Positions 9,974-18,991 of a stretch of 54,954 nucleotides of DNA are shown here, one piece after another. Each line of letters begins with the position of its first letter. Position 1 is the first letter of the stretch. This DNA is from Deltaproteobacteria bacterium (GTDB lineage Bacteria; Desulfobacterota; Desulfobaccia; Desulfobaccales; 0-14-0-80-60-11). A model generated the notes under the pieces. The model was given only the letters and a program-made list of their open reading frames with translations, did not search any database and had not been told where the DNA came from. The stretch covers positions 1 to 54,954 of the forward strand of contig JASEFS010000024.1 in NCBI GenBank assembly GCA_030018495.1. Direction: 5' to 3'. A program made the position numbers and the translations under genes.

Positions 9974-10696
9974 ATGCATCAACTCCTGCTGCAAAACCTC
10001 AGCAAAAGCTATAACGGCCGCAAGGTGGTGGACAACGTCACCATCCGGGTCAACAGCGGGGAAGTGGTGGGGCTTTTGGGGCCCAACGGGGCCGGCAAAA
10101 CCACCACTTTCTTCATGGTGCTGGGGGTTATCAAGCCCGATGCCGGCGGCATTTTTCTAGACGGCGAGGATATCTCCTCCCTGGCCATTTATCTGCGGGC
10201 CCGCAAAGGGCTGCAATATCTGCCCCAGGAATCTTCGGTATTCCGCAAGCTGACGGTGGCCGAAAATATTCTGGCGATTTTGGAAACTCTGGAACCGGAC
10301 CCCCGGCTCCGGGAGGACCGCCTCCAGAAGCTTTTGGGGGAACTGCATCTCACCCATCTGGCCGACCAAAAGGCCTCGGTGCTGTCCGGCGGAGAGCGCC
10401 GACGGGTGGAAATCACCAGGGCCCTGGTGACTTCGCCGCACTTCATCATCCTGGACGAACCGTTCGCCGGCATCGACCCGCTGGCGGTCACCGATATCCA
10501 GCACATTATCCTGCAGTTGCGGGAGCAAGGCCTGGGCGTCCTGATTTCCGACCACAACGTGCGGGAGGCCCTGGAGGTCTGCGACCGCGCCTACATCTTG
10601 AATGAAGGGGTGATCCTGGAGGAAGGGACGCCTGACCATATTGTGAGCAGCGAATTGGCTAAAAGAATTTACTTGGGCGAAGCCTTTAAGTTATAA
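9974..10696 (+). CDS. lptB: LPS export ABC ATPase LptB
   Basis: Cytoplasmic ATPase that powers LPS extraction by LptFG. 240 residues, the usual size. Walker A is GPNGAGKTT (near 36), the Q-loop QYLPQES, the signature LSGGERRRVEITRAL, Walker B FIILDEPFAGIDP and the H-loop residue in ISDHNVREAL; the LptB-type signature LSGGERRR is diagnostic. It follows lptA by 87 nt and precedes rpoN by 161 nt. lptF and lptG are not in the window. Confidence 0.96.
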   Translation: MHQLLLQNLSKSYNGRKVVDNVTIRVNSGEVVGLLGPNGAGKTTTFFMVLGVIKPDAGGIFLDGEDISSLAIYLRARKGLQYLPQESSVFRKLTVAENILAILETLEPDPRLREDRLQKLLGELHLTHLADQKASVLSGGERRRVEITRALVTSPHFIILDEPFAGIDPLAVTDIQHIILQLREQGLGVLISDHNVREALEVCDRAYILNEGVILEEGTPDHIVSSELAKRIYLGEAFKL

Positions 10697-10857
10697 TAAA
10701 ACCATAGCCAACGGCTTTTGGTATGTATTTTGCCAAATTGCCTGAAGCCATATACCCGGTGTTTCAAAACCATCATCCAGGACGGAGGTCAGGTCGGAAC
10801 GTTTTTAGCAACGGCTGGGGACCGGCCAAGAAAAGCGGCGGCTCAAGGTAATGTGAC

Positions 10858-12345
10858 ATGGCACTGGAAATCCGGCAAAACCTGAAATTAGCCCAGACGC
10901 TCATTATGACGCAGAAGCTGCAACAGGCCATCAAGCTGTTGCAGCTCTCCCGCATGGAGCTTTTGGGGGAGATTCACCAGGCGCTGGAAACCAATCCCAT
11001 CCTGGAAGAGCAGCTTTCGGAAGACCGCACGCCCGAAACCACCCCTGAGGAAGAGGACTGGCCGGCTTTCTCCGCCGAACAGGCCGCAGAGGAGCCGAAA
11101 GAGGACGGCGACGCCAAGTCCGCGGCGGAGGAATGGGATTGGGACAGCTTTCTGAAATACCAGCAGATGCCCACACCCACTTTCCAGGAGTACGAAGAGC
11201 GGGAAACCCCTGCTTTTGAAAATCTCAATGCCCAGAAAACCACCCTTAAATCCCATCTCTTGTGGCAATTGCGAATGACCGATCTGGATGCAGAGGGCGA
11301 GCGCATTGCCACGCTCATCATCGGCAACCTGGACAGCGATGGGTATTTGAGGGCCACCGTGGATGAAATCGCCGCGGAAACGGGTTGTGACCCCGCCCGG
11401 GTGGAAAAGATTTTGACGCTGGTACAGAGCCTCGATCCCGTGGGGGTGGCGGCCCGGGACCTAAAGGAATGCCTGCTGCTGCAGCTTGCCGCCCTGGACG
11501 CCGGGGACCCTCTGCTGAACGCCATTGTCGAGCATCATTTGCCGAACTTGGGCAACCGCAATTATCAGGCCATCGCCCGGGATCTCAAGGTTTCTGTGGA
11601 ACAAGTGGCCCAGGCCTGCGAAATTATCGCTACTCTGGACCCCAAACCCGGCCGTCGGTTCGACGCGGAAGATGCGAATTACATCAATCCTGATGTATTT
11701 GTGCAAAAAGTAGGCGATGACTACGTCATTACCTTGAATGAAGACGGCCTCCCCAAGCTGAGGATTAACAGGTTTTATCTTGACGCCATGCGCAATCCCG
11801 AGACCCTCTCGGATGCCGCCAAACAGTATATCCAGAAGCACCTGGATAACGCCTTGTGGTTTATCCGCAGCATCAACCAGCGGCAGAAAACCCTTTACAA
11901 AGTGACGGAAAGCATCGTCCGCTTTCAGCGGGAATTTTTGGATCACGGCCTGTCCCACCTCAAGCCTCTCACTCTGCGCCAGGTGGCCGAAGACGTGCAA
12001 ATGCATGAGTCCACCATCAGCCGGGTCACCACCAGCAAGTACGTCCACACCCCCCAGGGAGTCCTTGACCTCAAGTATTTTTTCAACAGCGGCATAAACC
12101 TGGGACTGGGAGACCAGATTGCGTCTGAAAGCGTCAAAGAAAAAATTCGCCAGATCGTGCAATCGGAGAACCCGGAAAACCCTTTGAGCGACCAGGAGAT
12201 TGCCGATATTTTGCGCAAGGACGACGTGATCATAGCCCGCCGAACCGTGGCCAAGTATCGGGGTATGCTGGGCGTGCTGCCCTCCAGCAAGCGAAAAAAA
12301 CCGAGCCTGCGCTTTAAGGGACTGGCCAACCCCTCCGCACCCTGA
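10858..12345 (+). CDS. rpoN: RNA polymerase sigma-54 factor
   Basis: Sigma factor for -24/-12 promoters, needing an AAA+ activator. 495 residues. Region I is Q/L-rich (MALEIRQNLKLAQTLIMTQK ... LQQAIKLLQLSRMEL), region II is acidic (~60-100), the core-binding region follows, and the C-terminus carries a helix-turn-helix near 380 (STISRVTTSKYV) and the RpoN box ARRTVAKYR near 460. The order lptB-rpoN-hpf-ptsN-rapZ is classical. A matching activator is encoded at 40858-42285. Confidence 0.97.
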   Translation: MALEIRQNLKLAQTLIMTQKLQQAIKLLQLSRMELLGEIHQALETNPILEEQLSEDRTPETTPEEEDWPAFSAEQAAEEPKEDGDAKSAAEEWDWDSFLKYQQMPTPTFQEYEERETPAFENLNAQKTTLKSHLLWQLRMTDLDAEGERIATLIIGNLDSDGYLRATVDEIAAETGCDPARVEKILTLVQSLDPVGVAARDLKECLLLQLAALDAGDPLLNAIVEHHLPNLGNRNYQAIARDLKVSVEQVAQACEIIATLDPKPGRRFDAEDANYINPDVFVQKVGDDYVITLNEDGLPKLRINRFYLDAMRNPETLSDAAKQYIQKHLDNALWFIRSINQRQKTLYKVTESIVRFQREFLDHGLSHLKPLTLRQVAEDVQMHESTISRVTTSKYVHTPQGVLDLKYFFNSGINLGLGDQIASESVKEKIRQIVQSENPENPLSDQEIADILRKDDVIIARRTVAKYRGMLGVLPSSKRKKPSLRFKGLANPSAP

Positions 12346-12380
12346 AATTTCTGACAACTTGCCATAGTAACGGAGAAACC

Positions 12381-12908
12381 ATGCAGATTTCTGTTACCTT
12401 CAGACAACTCGAGCCTTCCGAGGCGTTGAAAAATTACGTCACTGAACGCCTGAGGAAATTCAAGCGCTACCTGGAAGGTCCTCAAGAGGCCCACGTGGTG
12501 CTGGCCCTGGAAAAGTTCCGGCACCTCGCGGATGTAACCATCAACAGCAACGGCCGCATCATCAAAGGTCGGGAAGAGAATGCCGACATGTATGCCGCCA
12601 TTGACCTGGTAATGGACAAAATCGACCAGCAATTGCGGAAAATGCGGGAAAAGCTGCGGGACGTCAAGGGCGACCGCAGCCGCGCCGCCGCGCCGGCCGC
12701 GGCGGGGGCCGAAGAGGCTGCTGCACGGCCCCAAATTCGCCGGCGCAAGATGGAAGTGCCGCCGCTGCAACTGGCCGATGCCCTGGAATTGATGGAGAGC
12801 AAAGGGAATGACCTGCTGGTGTTCACGGACGTGAGCAGCGGCGCCCTGTCCATCCTTTACCGGCGTCCGGACAGCAGTTATATATTGGTGGAGCCCGAAC
12901 TCGGTTAA
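12381..12908 (+). CDS. hpf: Ribosome hibernation promoting factor, long form
   Basis: Binds the decoding region of 30S subunits and, in long form, pairs ribosomes into inactive 100S dimers. The N-terminal ~100 residues are the beta-alpha-beta-beta-beta-alpha HPF/YfiA domain (MQISVTFRQLEPSEALKNYV). An alanine-rich linker (~100-120) joins it to the ~55-residue C-terminal dimerisation domain (RRKMEVPPLQLADALELMES ... GALSILYRRPDSSYILVEPE). At 175 residues it is the long type. It has a GGAG-type ribosome site and sits 35 nt after rpoN. Confidence 0.94.
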   Translation: MQISVTFRQLEPSEALKNYVTERLRKFKRYLEGPQEAHVVLALEKFRHLADVTINSNGRIIKGREENADMYAAIDLVMDKIDQQLRKMREKLRDVKGDRSRAAAPAAAGAEEAAARPQIRRRKMEVPPLQLADALELMESKGNDLLVFTDVSSGALSILYRRPDSSYILVEPELG

Positions 12909-12920
12909 GGCCGACCTTAC

Positions 12921-13382
12921 ATGAAGATTCTCGAGCTCTTGGATCGCGCCTGCATCCTGCCTGATTTAAAGGCCGGCAACAAACAAGAAGTGCTGGAAGA
13001 GTTGGCTGCTCCCCTGGTGCCCGGCCCCGACGGCCTTCAACTGAAGACGGTGGTGGAGGTTCTCATGGATCGGGAACGCCTGGGGAGCACCGGCATCGGC
13101 GACAGTATCGCCATTCCCCACGGCAAGCTGCCAAATCTTTCCAGTCTCAGGCTGGCGTTCGGCCGCAGTCTCAAGGGCGTTGATTTCGATTCCATGGACG
13201 GCAAACCCACCCATCTCTTCTTCCTGCTGTTGGCTCCCATCAATTCGGCCGGACTCCACCTGAAGGCCTTGGCCAAGATTTCCCGTATGCTCATGAGCCA
13301 GCCGTTTCGCGAGAGCCTCATGAAGGCGGCTTCAGTGGAGGAAATTTACCGTCTGCTGGCTGAACGTGATGCAGAATTTTAA
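12921..13382 (+). CDS. ptsN: Nitrogen-type PTS IIA protein
   Basis: EIIA-Ntr domain protein of 153 residues. The phosphorylated histidine is H67 in IAIPHGKL, preceded by the typical RERLGSTGIGDS. In Proteobacteria EIIA-Ntr takes phosphate from PTS proteins and regulates potassium transport and other processes by binding partners. It sits 12 nt after hpf and before rapZ. The phosphoryl donors (EI-Ntr, NPr) are not in this window. Confidence 0.94.
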   Translation: MKILELLDRACILPDLKAGNKQEVLEELAAPLVPGPDGLQLKTVVEVLMDRERLGSTGIGDSIAIPHGKLPNLSSLRLAFGRSLKGVDFDSMDGKPTHLFFLLLAPINSAGLHLKALAKISRMLMSQPFRESLMKAASVEEIYRLLAERDAEF

Positions 13383-13466
13383 GACCGCCGGATGGTGCCT
13401 GACACGCTCCTGCCGGATTGCGGTCGAAGGCTGCTCAAAGCTGAGCAGCCGGCCTGAGTGCCTGCC

Positions 13467-14393
13467 ATGAAATTACTTAAGCCTGCCTCACCGAACCGAT
13501 CCCAAGGGTACGGCTCCCTGCCGTCTTTTTCCGTGCTTATCGTCACGGGCCTGTCCGGGTCCGGCAAGAGCACGGTGCTGCACGCCCTGGAAGACGTGGG
13601 GTTTTTTTGCATCGATAACCTCCCCTTAAGTCTTTTGGCTCCCTTTCTCGAAGAGATCTCCAAATCCCGCCGCGACCGCCGCAATGTCGCGTTGGTGATG
13701 GATGTGCGCACCGAGGGCTTTCTGCAGAATTACGTCCAGGTCTTCAAGGAACTGGAGGCTCAGGGCTATTTTCTGCGCATCCTCTTTTTAGAAGCGGACG
13801 AAGACGCCCTCATCCGCCGCTTCAGCCAGACGCGGCGCCAGCATCCCTTGGCCGACCATGACAGCGTCTCCCACGCCCTGCGCCAGGAGCGGGAATCACT
13901 CAAAGGTCTGAGGGAGATGGCCCACCGCATCATCGACACCACTTCCTTCAATCCTCATCAATTGCGCAAACTCATCATCGCCGAATACACGGATTTGTCC
14001 CCTGAACGGCGCATGGCCCTGCATCTCACCTCCTTTGCCTACAAAAACGGCATTCCCCCGGAGGCGGATTTGGTTATCGATGTGCGGTTTCTTCCCAACC
14101 CTCATTTTATCGATGAACTCCGACCCTTCACCGGCAATGAACCGCGGGTCCGGGAATTTGTCCTGAAGCACGGGGAAACCCGGGCGTTTATCACCCATCT
14201 GTTTGACTTTGTGGATTTCCTCTTGCCCCTTTATCAAAAGGAAGGTAAAACTCACTTGAATATCGCCATCGGCTGCACCGGGGGACAGCACCGTTCAGTG
14301 GTCATCGCCAATTGTCTGGGTGAACATCTGGCCCAGAAAAAATTTTCCTTTTCCCTGACCCATCGCGATTTAGCCGAACAGAGAGGAGAATGA
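13467..14393 (+). CDS. rapZ: RNase adapter / nucleotide-binding protein RapZ
   Basis: RapZ family P-loop protein. Walker A is GLSGSGKST near residue 24; the family motif FCIDNLPLSLL follows, and the C-terminal domain has GCTGGQHRSVVIA. In E. coli RapZ guides RNase E to the GlmZ small RNA and so controls glucosamine-6-P synthesis for the cell envelope; whether that RNA circuit exists here is unknown. I chose ATG 13467; a GTG at 13458 (three residues earlier) is also possible, and neither has a strong ribosome site. Basic residues near the N-terminus precede the P-loop by ~18 positions. Confidence 0.92.
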   Translation: MKLLKPASPNRSQGYGSLPSFSVLIVTGLSGSGKSTVLHALEDVGFFCIDNLPLSLLAPFLEEISKSRRDRRNVALVMDVRTEGFLQNYVQVFKELEAQGYFLRILFLEADEDALIRRFSQTRRQHPLADHDSVSHALRQERESLKGLREMAHRIIDTTSFNPHQLRKLIIAEYTDLSPERRMALHLTSFAYKNGIPPEADLVIDVRFLPNPHFIDELRPFTGNEPRVREFVLKHGETRAFITHLFDFVDFLLPLYQKEGKTHLNIAIGCTGGQHRSVVIANCLGEHLAQKKFSFSLTHRDLAEQRGE

Positions 14394-14397
14394 AAAC

Positions 14398-14799
14398 ATG
14401 GTGGGTGTGCTGATTGTGACGCACAAAGACTTGGCCGAGGCTTTCTTGACCGCCTGTGACTTGATCATGGGCTGCCAGGAGGGTGTTCACGCTTTATCGC
14501 TGGACCCCAACGCCCCTCCTGAGACCCTGGTGCAGCAAATTCAGGACTCCATCTCCCAACTAAACAATGGCGACGGTGTGCTCATTCTTACCGACATGTT
14601 GGGCGGCACCCCCTCCAACCTGAGCCTGTCCTTCCTGCAGGAGGGTAAAGTAGAAGTGGTGACCGGCGTCAACCTCCCCATGCTCATGAAACTGGCCGGC
14701 TTGCGCCGGAGCAAATCCCTGTCGGAAATCGCCCTGAAGCTCAAAGAATCCGGCCAGGCTGGCATTACTGTGGCCAGCGAGGTGCTTAACAAGAAATGA
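14398..14799 (+). CDS. PTS mannose-family EIIA domain protein
   Basis: A 133-residue stand-alone EIIA of the mannose family. It starts MVGVLIVTHKDLA, with H9 as the phosphorylation site, and has the family motif LTDMLGGTPSNLS. Ribosome site AGAGGAG lies just before ATG 14398. In related Desulfobacterota this protein comes before HPr and enzyme I genes; here the next gene is rimI (overlap ATGA at 14796), so it is probably a regulatory EIIA rather than part of a sugar importer. No IIB, IIC or IID components are present. Confidence 0.88.
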   Translation: MVGVLIVTHKDLAEAFLTACDLIMGCQEGVHALSLDPNAPPETLVQQIQDSISQLNNGDGVLILTDMLGGTPSNLSLSFLQEGKVEVVTGVNLPMLMKLAGLRRSKSLSEIALKLKESGQAGITVASEVLNKK

Positions 14800-15278
14800 C
14801 CCCGGACCTGCTCATCCGTCAGGCCCGTCTGACGGATGTGAAGTCCATCTGGGATATCGAACGCCTGTCTTTCCCCGCCCCTTGGTCTTTCTGGTGTTTT
14901 CTATCCGAAATGGGCAATCCCAACAGCACGATCCTGGTGGCCGGGCCTCCTTCACCCAAAAACTGGAAAACCTGGGGTTATATCGTCTACTGGGTGATAG
15001 CCGGGGAAATGCACGTCATGAATCTGGCCGTCCATCCCCGGCACCGCCGCAGGGGCGTCGCCAAGGCCTTGCTCAGGGAAGCCATGCATCGCGCCCGGGA
15101 CCAGGGCGCGGTGGTCGCCTGGCTGGAAGTCAGGCCTTCCAACCAGGCGGCCCAGACCCTCTATAAATCCTTCGGCTTCAGGAAAGTGGGGGTGCGGCCC
15201 CGCTATTATGCTGACAACCAGGAAGACGCGCTGCTCATGGCCTATTATTGGGAGGAAGAAGTGAGCAGCGAGCAGTGA
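14796..15278 (+). CDS. rimI: RimI-type ribosomal-protein alanine N-acetyltransferase
   Basis: A 160-residue GNAT acetyltransferase. The acetyl-CoA loop VHPRHRRRGVAKALLREA (near 73-90) and the closing NQAAQTLYKSFGFRKVGVRP RYY pattern are RimI-like; RimI acetylates the N-terminus of ribosomal protein S18. It overlaps the EIIA gene by ATGA. An odd point: its last codons (VSSEQ and the stop) are written in a heptamer repeat array (15261-15297), so the present C-terminus is repeat-derived. Confidence 0.85.
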   Translation: MTPDLLIRQARLTDVKSIWDIERLSFPAPWSFWCFLSEMGNPNSTILVAGPPSPKNWKTWGYIVYWVIAGEMHVMNLAVHPRHRRRGVAKALLREAMHRARDQGAVVAWLEVRPSNQAAQTLYKSFGFRKVGVRPRYYADNQEDALLMAYYWEEEVSSEQ

Positions 15279-15297
15279 GCAGTCAGCCAGCAGTCAG
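15261..15297. repeat. Heptamer array containing the rimI stop codon
   Basis: GTGAGCA, GCGAGCA, GTGAGCA, GTCAGCC, AGCAGTC in register. The rimI stop TGA (15276-15278) lies inside the third unit. A related array in opposite sense lies at 15386-15411. Confidence 0.7.
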
Positions 15298-15385
15298 AAA
15301 ACACCACCTCATAAAACCATACCAGAAATTTCCCCTGCGGCGGCTTTAATTCAGACCGGCAGCCTGGCTGAAAATATTGCTCACC

Positions 15386-15411
15386 TCTGGCTGCTGACGG
15401 CTGACGGCTCA
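15386..15411. repeat. Heptamer array containing the stop of the PflA-like gene
   Basis: CTGCTGA, CGGCTGA, CGGCTCA in register. On the minus strand it carries the stop codon (15409-15411) of the PflA-like radical SAM gene. Its core is roughly the reverse complement of the array at 15261, so the two could form a stem in a read-through transcript from either side. Confidence 0.6.
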
Positions 15412-16521
15412 ATGCAGCAAGTGCACGTTGCCGATATTGACGTTTTTTACGCCCGCCTCCTGCGCGGTCTTGCGGGCCGCCAGCGCGAAGTCCCGGGAAG
15501 TCACCGGCAGGTCGGGAAGATAGAACTGGGGGTAGAACGCGAGCAGGCTGTAAGGAATGTCCGGGTTTAAGGAAGCGATGAAGCGGGCCAAGCCGTGAAT
15601 CTCCTCCAGGTCCACATAGCCCGGCACCATTAGGGTGCTGGCCGTCAAGAGAGGCACCTCCGGACGCTCCCCGAAACGCGCCGCCAACGCGGCAAAATTC
15701 TTCAGGGTCTGGCTGTTGGACACCCCGCACAAGGCCAGGTGCATTTCCTCGCTGAAGGTCTTCAAGTCGAATTTTATGATGCCGCCGTTTTCCAGACAGC
15801 TGGCCGCCAGGGGCTTGAGCCAGGCTTCCTGCATGGCGCCGTTGGTCTCCCAACAGATGCGGAGCCGGCGCCCGGCCTTTTCGGCCCGGGCCAGGGCCAG
15901 CCTGGAAGTTGCCAAGGCATGCGGCAGCTGAGGGGTGGGGTCGCCCCCGAAATAGCAGATGCACGCGGTGCGGGCATGTGCGGCTTGGGCCAGGTCCGCC
16001 GCCGACATTCTGTCACCGGAAAAAGTCTGGCGCTTGAAGGTCCAGTTCTGGCAAAAAAGGCAGTTGAAATTGCACGCCTGATAAAAAACCGCCAGGTTGA
16101 CGTAACCCCGCTCGGGGCCGTCGACGCGGGCGTATTTGGGGTAGCCCCGGCCCGTGCCCCCGGGACAGAACCAATCGGCCACGCAATTGGTCGGCAGAGG
16201 GTCGTAATAGTAGCTTACTCCCGCGCCGGCAGGGTTGCCGCCGACAAGCTTTCCCCCGGACACCCTTCGGGCCCCGCAATAGCCATAGCCGCCCTCGGGG
16301 ATCCGGCAGGCATGGAAGCATAACGCGCAAACTTTCCCCTCCGGGTCCCGGGGCGGTTTCAGCGGCAGCCCAAAAACCTTGCGGCTCTCGAAGTGATAGG
16401 CCTCGATCTCCGGCCAGACCTGGTCAAAACGGGAGCGGATGCAGGAAGCGCAGTAGCCTAAACGGGAGGAAAAGATGGCCGGCTTTTGGCCGCATAATTT
16501 ACAGGTGTTTTTTTCCGCCAT
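15409..16521 (-). CDS. PflA-like radical SAM protein
   Basis: A 370-residue radical SAM protein related to glycyl-radical activating enzymes and to AmrS-type proteins. Residues 1-30 hold a zinc-ribbon-like CKLCG ... CASC; residues ~62-83 hold a second set CALCFHACRIPEGGYGYCGAR. The radical SAM motif CNFNCLFC is near 148, and FGGDPTPQ and ETNGAM follow. The glycyl-radical substrate or partner is not encoded nearby, so the substrate is unknown. A TATAAT-like -10 (minus strand, 16530-16535) sits only nine bases before ATG 16521, so the mRNA may be almost leaderless. Its stop lies in a heptamer array. Confidence 0.8.
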   Translation of the reverse strand: MAEKNTCKLCGQKPAIFSSRLGYCASCIRSRFDQVWPEIEAYHFESRKVFGLPLKPPRDPEGKVCALCFHACRIPEGGYGYCGARRVSGGKLVGGNPAGAGVSYYYDPLPTNCVADWFCPGGTGRGYPKYARVDGPERGYVNLAVFYQACNFNCLFCQNWTFKRQTFSGDRMSAADLAQAAHARTACICYFGGDPTPQLPHALATSRLALARAEKAGRRLRICWETNGAMQEAWLKPLAASCLENGGIIKFDLKTFSEEMHLALCGVSNSQTLKNFAALAARFGERPEVPLLTASTLMVPGYVDLEEIHGLARFIASLNPDIPYSLLAFYPQFYLPDLPVTSRDFALAARKTAQEAGVKNVNIGNVHLLH

Positions 16522-16552
16522 GTAATCAAATTATACACTAATTAAACTCACT

Positions 16553-16849
16553 CTAACTCAGGGGCGCGCCGCACTTCGAACAGAACCTGATCCAGAAGCT
16601 CCGGCCCAAATACCCGCCGCAGGCCGGGCAGCGCCAGTTGGCCAGGGAGAAAACCAATGCGCCCAGGATGTAGGCCAAAAACCCCCATTGCATAGTCTGC
16701 TTATTCAAGCCGAAAGAAGCGAGGGAGGAAGGGGAAGCCACCGTCAGGATCAAAACGGCGAACAAAGGGATGATAAGGAGAAGCTGCTTTCTTCTCTTTT
16801 GCGCAAACTCGGCTTTAAATCTGCTTATCTGCTCGTCGGAATATTGCAT
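16553..16849 (-). CDS. Small membrane protein with C-terminal zinc ribbon
   Basis: A 98-residue protein not matched to a named family. It has a basic, soluble start (QISRFKAEFAQKRRKQ), two hydrophobic helices (~22-43 and ~54-69) and a C-terminal zinc ribbon CPACGG ... CSKCGAP. The order helix, helix, ribbon suggests an inner-membrane protein with a cytoplasmic metal-binding tail. It lies between ruvB and the PflA-like gene on the same strand, 27 nt after ruvB, so co-transcription is likely. The zinc-ribbon tail resembles those on the two Tat-type proteins at 22947-23565. Confidence 0.65.
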   Translation of the reverse strand: MQYSDEQISRFKAEFAQKRRKQLLLIIPLFAVLILTVASPSSLASFGLNKQTMQWGFLAYILGALVFSLANWRCPACGGYLGRSFWIRFCSKCGAPLS

Positions 16850-16876
16850 CTGCCATTCCTTCAGCCCTGTTTATCA

Positions 16877-17914
16877 TCAGCCGCTTTCTCTAAAGAGCGA
16901 CGGGTGCGAGCCTGCCTTGGCGGTTTTGCCGAAGTATTCCAGGGTCCGGCTGGTCACCACCCGCCCCCGGGAGGTGCGCTGCATAAAGCCGGCCTGAATC
17001 AGGAAGGGCTCGTACACATCCTCTAAAGTGTCCCGCTCCTCGCAGAGCGTCGCGGACAGGGTGTCCAGTCCCACCGGTCCGCCGTCGTATTTTTCCAATA
17101 TAGTGAGCAGAATCTGCCGGTCCATGCGGTCCAGGCCCATCTGGTCGATATCCAATAGGGTGAGGCCGGCATCGGCCAGTTCCTGAGTGATCTTGCCGTC
17201 GCCGTGCACCTGGGCGTAGTCCCGCACCCGCCGCAGCAGCCGGTTGGCGATACGGGGGGTGCCCCGGGAGCGCCGGGCGATCTCCCGGGCCCCGGCCTCG
17301 TCGATCTCCACCCCCAGGACTTTGGCGGCCCGCCGGGTGATGTGCACCAGTTCCTCCGGCTGATAGAAATCCACCCTGAGCATCAACCCGAAGCGGTCCC
17401 GCAAGGCCGGCGTCAGCAAGCCGGCCCGGGTGGTGGCTCCCACCAGCGTAAAGCGCGGCAGTTCCAGCTTTACGGTGCGGGCCCCGGGGCCTTGGCCGAT
17501 GAGCAGGTCCAGGCGGAAGTCCTCCATGGCCGGGTAAAGTATTTCCTCCACCACGGTGGGCAGGCGGTGCACCTCGTCAATGAACAATACGTCCCGGGGC
17601 TGGAGATTGGTGAGAATGGCCGCGAGGTCGCCGGAGCGCTCGATCACCGGCCCGGAGGTGGACTTGATGCCGGAGCCCATCTCATTGGCAATGATGTAGG
17701 CCAGGGTGGTCTTGCCCAAACCGGGCGGGCCGTGCACCAGGATATGGTCCAGGGCCTCGCCCCGGCCTTTGGCCGCTTCGATGGCAATGGCGAGATTCCG
17801 GCGCACCTCGTCCTGGCCCACGAACTCCTTCAGCGTCCGGGGCCGCAGCCCCACCTCCAATCCCTGGTCCTCCACCTGACGCCGGGGGTTGACAATGCGC
17901 TCTTCCTGGCTCAT
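16877..17914 (-). CDS. ruvB: Holliday junction branch migration helicase RuvB
   Basis: AAA+ motor that drives branch migration with RuvA at Holliday junctions. Walker A is GPPGLGKTT, Walker B FIDEVHRL, sensor 1 VGATTRAG, the arginine finger region LRDRFG, and the C-terminal winged helix ends [18 protein letters not shown] start it at ATG 17914 ([10 protein letters not shown]), giving 345 residues, the family size; the open frame reaches 17950 but adds a doubtful 12 residues. ruvA and ruvC are not adjacent, which is unusual but not rare in this lineage. Confidence 0.95.
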   Translation of the reverse strand: MSQEERIVNPRRQVEDQGLEVGLRPRTLKEFVGQDEVRRNLAIAIEAAKGRGEALDHILVHGPPGLGKTTLAYIIANEMGSGIKSTSGPVIERSGDLAAILTNLQPRDVLFIDEVHRLPTVVEEILYPAMEDFRLDLLIGQGPGARTVKLELPRFTLVGATTRAGLLTPALRDRFGLMLRVDFYQPEELVHITRRAAKVLGVEIDEAGAREIARRSRGTPRIANRLLRRVRDYAQVHGDGKITQELADAGLTLLDIDQMGLDRMDRQILLTILEKYDGGPVGLDTLSATLCEERDTLEDVYEPFLIQAGFMQRTSRGRVVTSRTLEYFGKTAKAGSHPSLFRESG

Positions 17915-17972
17915 TGCCGCCAATGTACCGCACCTCAGGCAACTTTGCAAGCCGCCGCGGTTTTGATACAGT

Positions 17973-18037
17973 TTTGGGGGAGGGGGTCAGGGGCCGACGG
18001 CCCCTCGGGGGATTTTCCATCCCCCGGCCCTCCCCTC
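17973..18037. repeat. GC-rich double palindrome between ruvB and ABC gene
   Basis: AGGGGCCG (17989-17996) pairs with CGGCCCCT (17998-18005), followed directly by CGGGGGAT (18006-18013) pairing with ATCCCCCG (18019-18026). Outer G- and C-runs can pair too. It lies in the divergent space upstream of both ruvB and the ABC ATPase and looks like a REP/BIME-type repeat rather than a terminator. Confidence 0.5.
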
Positions 18038-18052
18038 AAAAGAGGCAATCTC

Positions 18053-18991
18053 ATGCCGGCGGCCATTGAAGCTCAGGGACTTTGCAAGTCTTTTCGCACC
18101 GGGTTTTTCAAGCCTGGCAAGACGGTGCTCCATGACGTTGATCTGGAAGTGCCGGGCGGGGCCGTATTCGGGGTGTTGGGGCCTAACGGCGCCGGCAAGA
18201 CCACCCTTCTTTCCATTCTCACGACTTTGTTGCTCCCGGACGGCGGCAACGCCAGCGTTCTGGGCCTTGATGTAGTCAACGACGCGCATCGCATCCGGGA
18301 GCGCATCAATCTGGCGGCCAGCAGCGCGCATTTTCTCTGGTATCTGTCGGTGGAGGAGTGTCTGCGTTTTTACGGCCGCCTCTATGGCCTGGGAGGCAGG
18401 GACCTGGAGGCCCGCATCTCTGAATTGATGGAAACCTTCGATATTTTGCCTTATCGAAAAGAAAAGTTTGAAAATCTCTCCACCGGTCTCAAGCAGCGCC
18501 TGGCTCTGGCTAAAACCTTGATCAATGATCCTGAGCTCCTTTTTCTGGATGAACCCACCACGGGGCTTGACCCCGTCATGGCCCAGCATATCCGCGAGGA
18601 GGTGGCGCGCCTGAATCGGGAGACGGGCCTCACTATTCTCATTACCACTCACAACCTCCGGGAAGCCGAGATGCTGTGCAGCGAGGTGTCTTTTTTGAAG
18701 GAGGGCCGCCTTCTGGCGCATGGCAGAATTACCGACCTGCAGGCCCGCTTCGGCTTGGGTGACCATGTCAGCTTGGTTTTCAAGGACAGCCCGGCCGCGC
18801 TGGATTACGGCCGCCTGCCGGGGGTTCTGAACCACCGGGTGGAGGACTCCCGGGTGCACCTGGTGGTGGATCGGGCCGAAGTGCGGCTGGCCGGCATTAT
18901 GGCGGCGCTTTCCCAATCGCCCCAGGAGGTGAGGGAGGTCAAGCTGAAAGAAGTTGATTTGGAAGAATTGTACCGTGAAATTACCCACTGA
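18053..18991 (+). CDS. ABC transporter ATP-binding protein (ABC-2 exporter type)
   Basis: A 312-residue ATPase of the drug/polysaccharide exporter type. Walker A is GPNGAGKTT near 42, the signature is LSTGLKQRLALAKTL (degenerate LSGGQ, common in this subfamily), Walker B LLFLDEPTTGLDP and H-loop ITTHNLREAE. About 80 residues after the ATPase core form a small C-terminal domain. The start is ATG 18053, with AGAGG upstream; the same frame is open from 17204 but that stretch is antisense to ruvB. It overlaps the permease gene by 17 nt. Substrate unknown. Confidence 0.88.
   Translation: MPAAIEAQGLCKSFRTGFFKPGKTVLHDVDLEVPGGAVFGVLGPNGAGKTTLLSILTTLLLPDGGNASVLGLDVVNDAHRIRERINLAASSAHFLWYLSVEECLRFYGRLYGLGGRDLEARISELMETFDILPYRKEKFENLSTGLKQRLALAKTLINDPELLFLDEPTTGLDPVMAQHIREEVARLNRETGLTILITTHNLREAEMLCSEVSFLKEGRLLAHGRITDLQARFGLGDHVSLVFKDSPAALDYGRLPGVLNHRVEDSRVHLVVDRAEVRLAGIMAALSQSPQEVREVKLKEVDLEELYREITH

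Noticed and set aside
15261-15411. CRISPR array
   Set aside because: Units are 7 nt, degenerate and without spacers; no cas genes in the window.
17204-18052. Long plus-strand frame upstream of and in frame with the ABC ATPase
   Set aside because: It is antisense to ruvB; a good ribosome site and the family N-terminus place the start at 18053.
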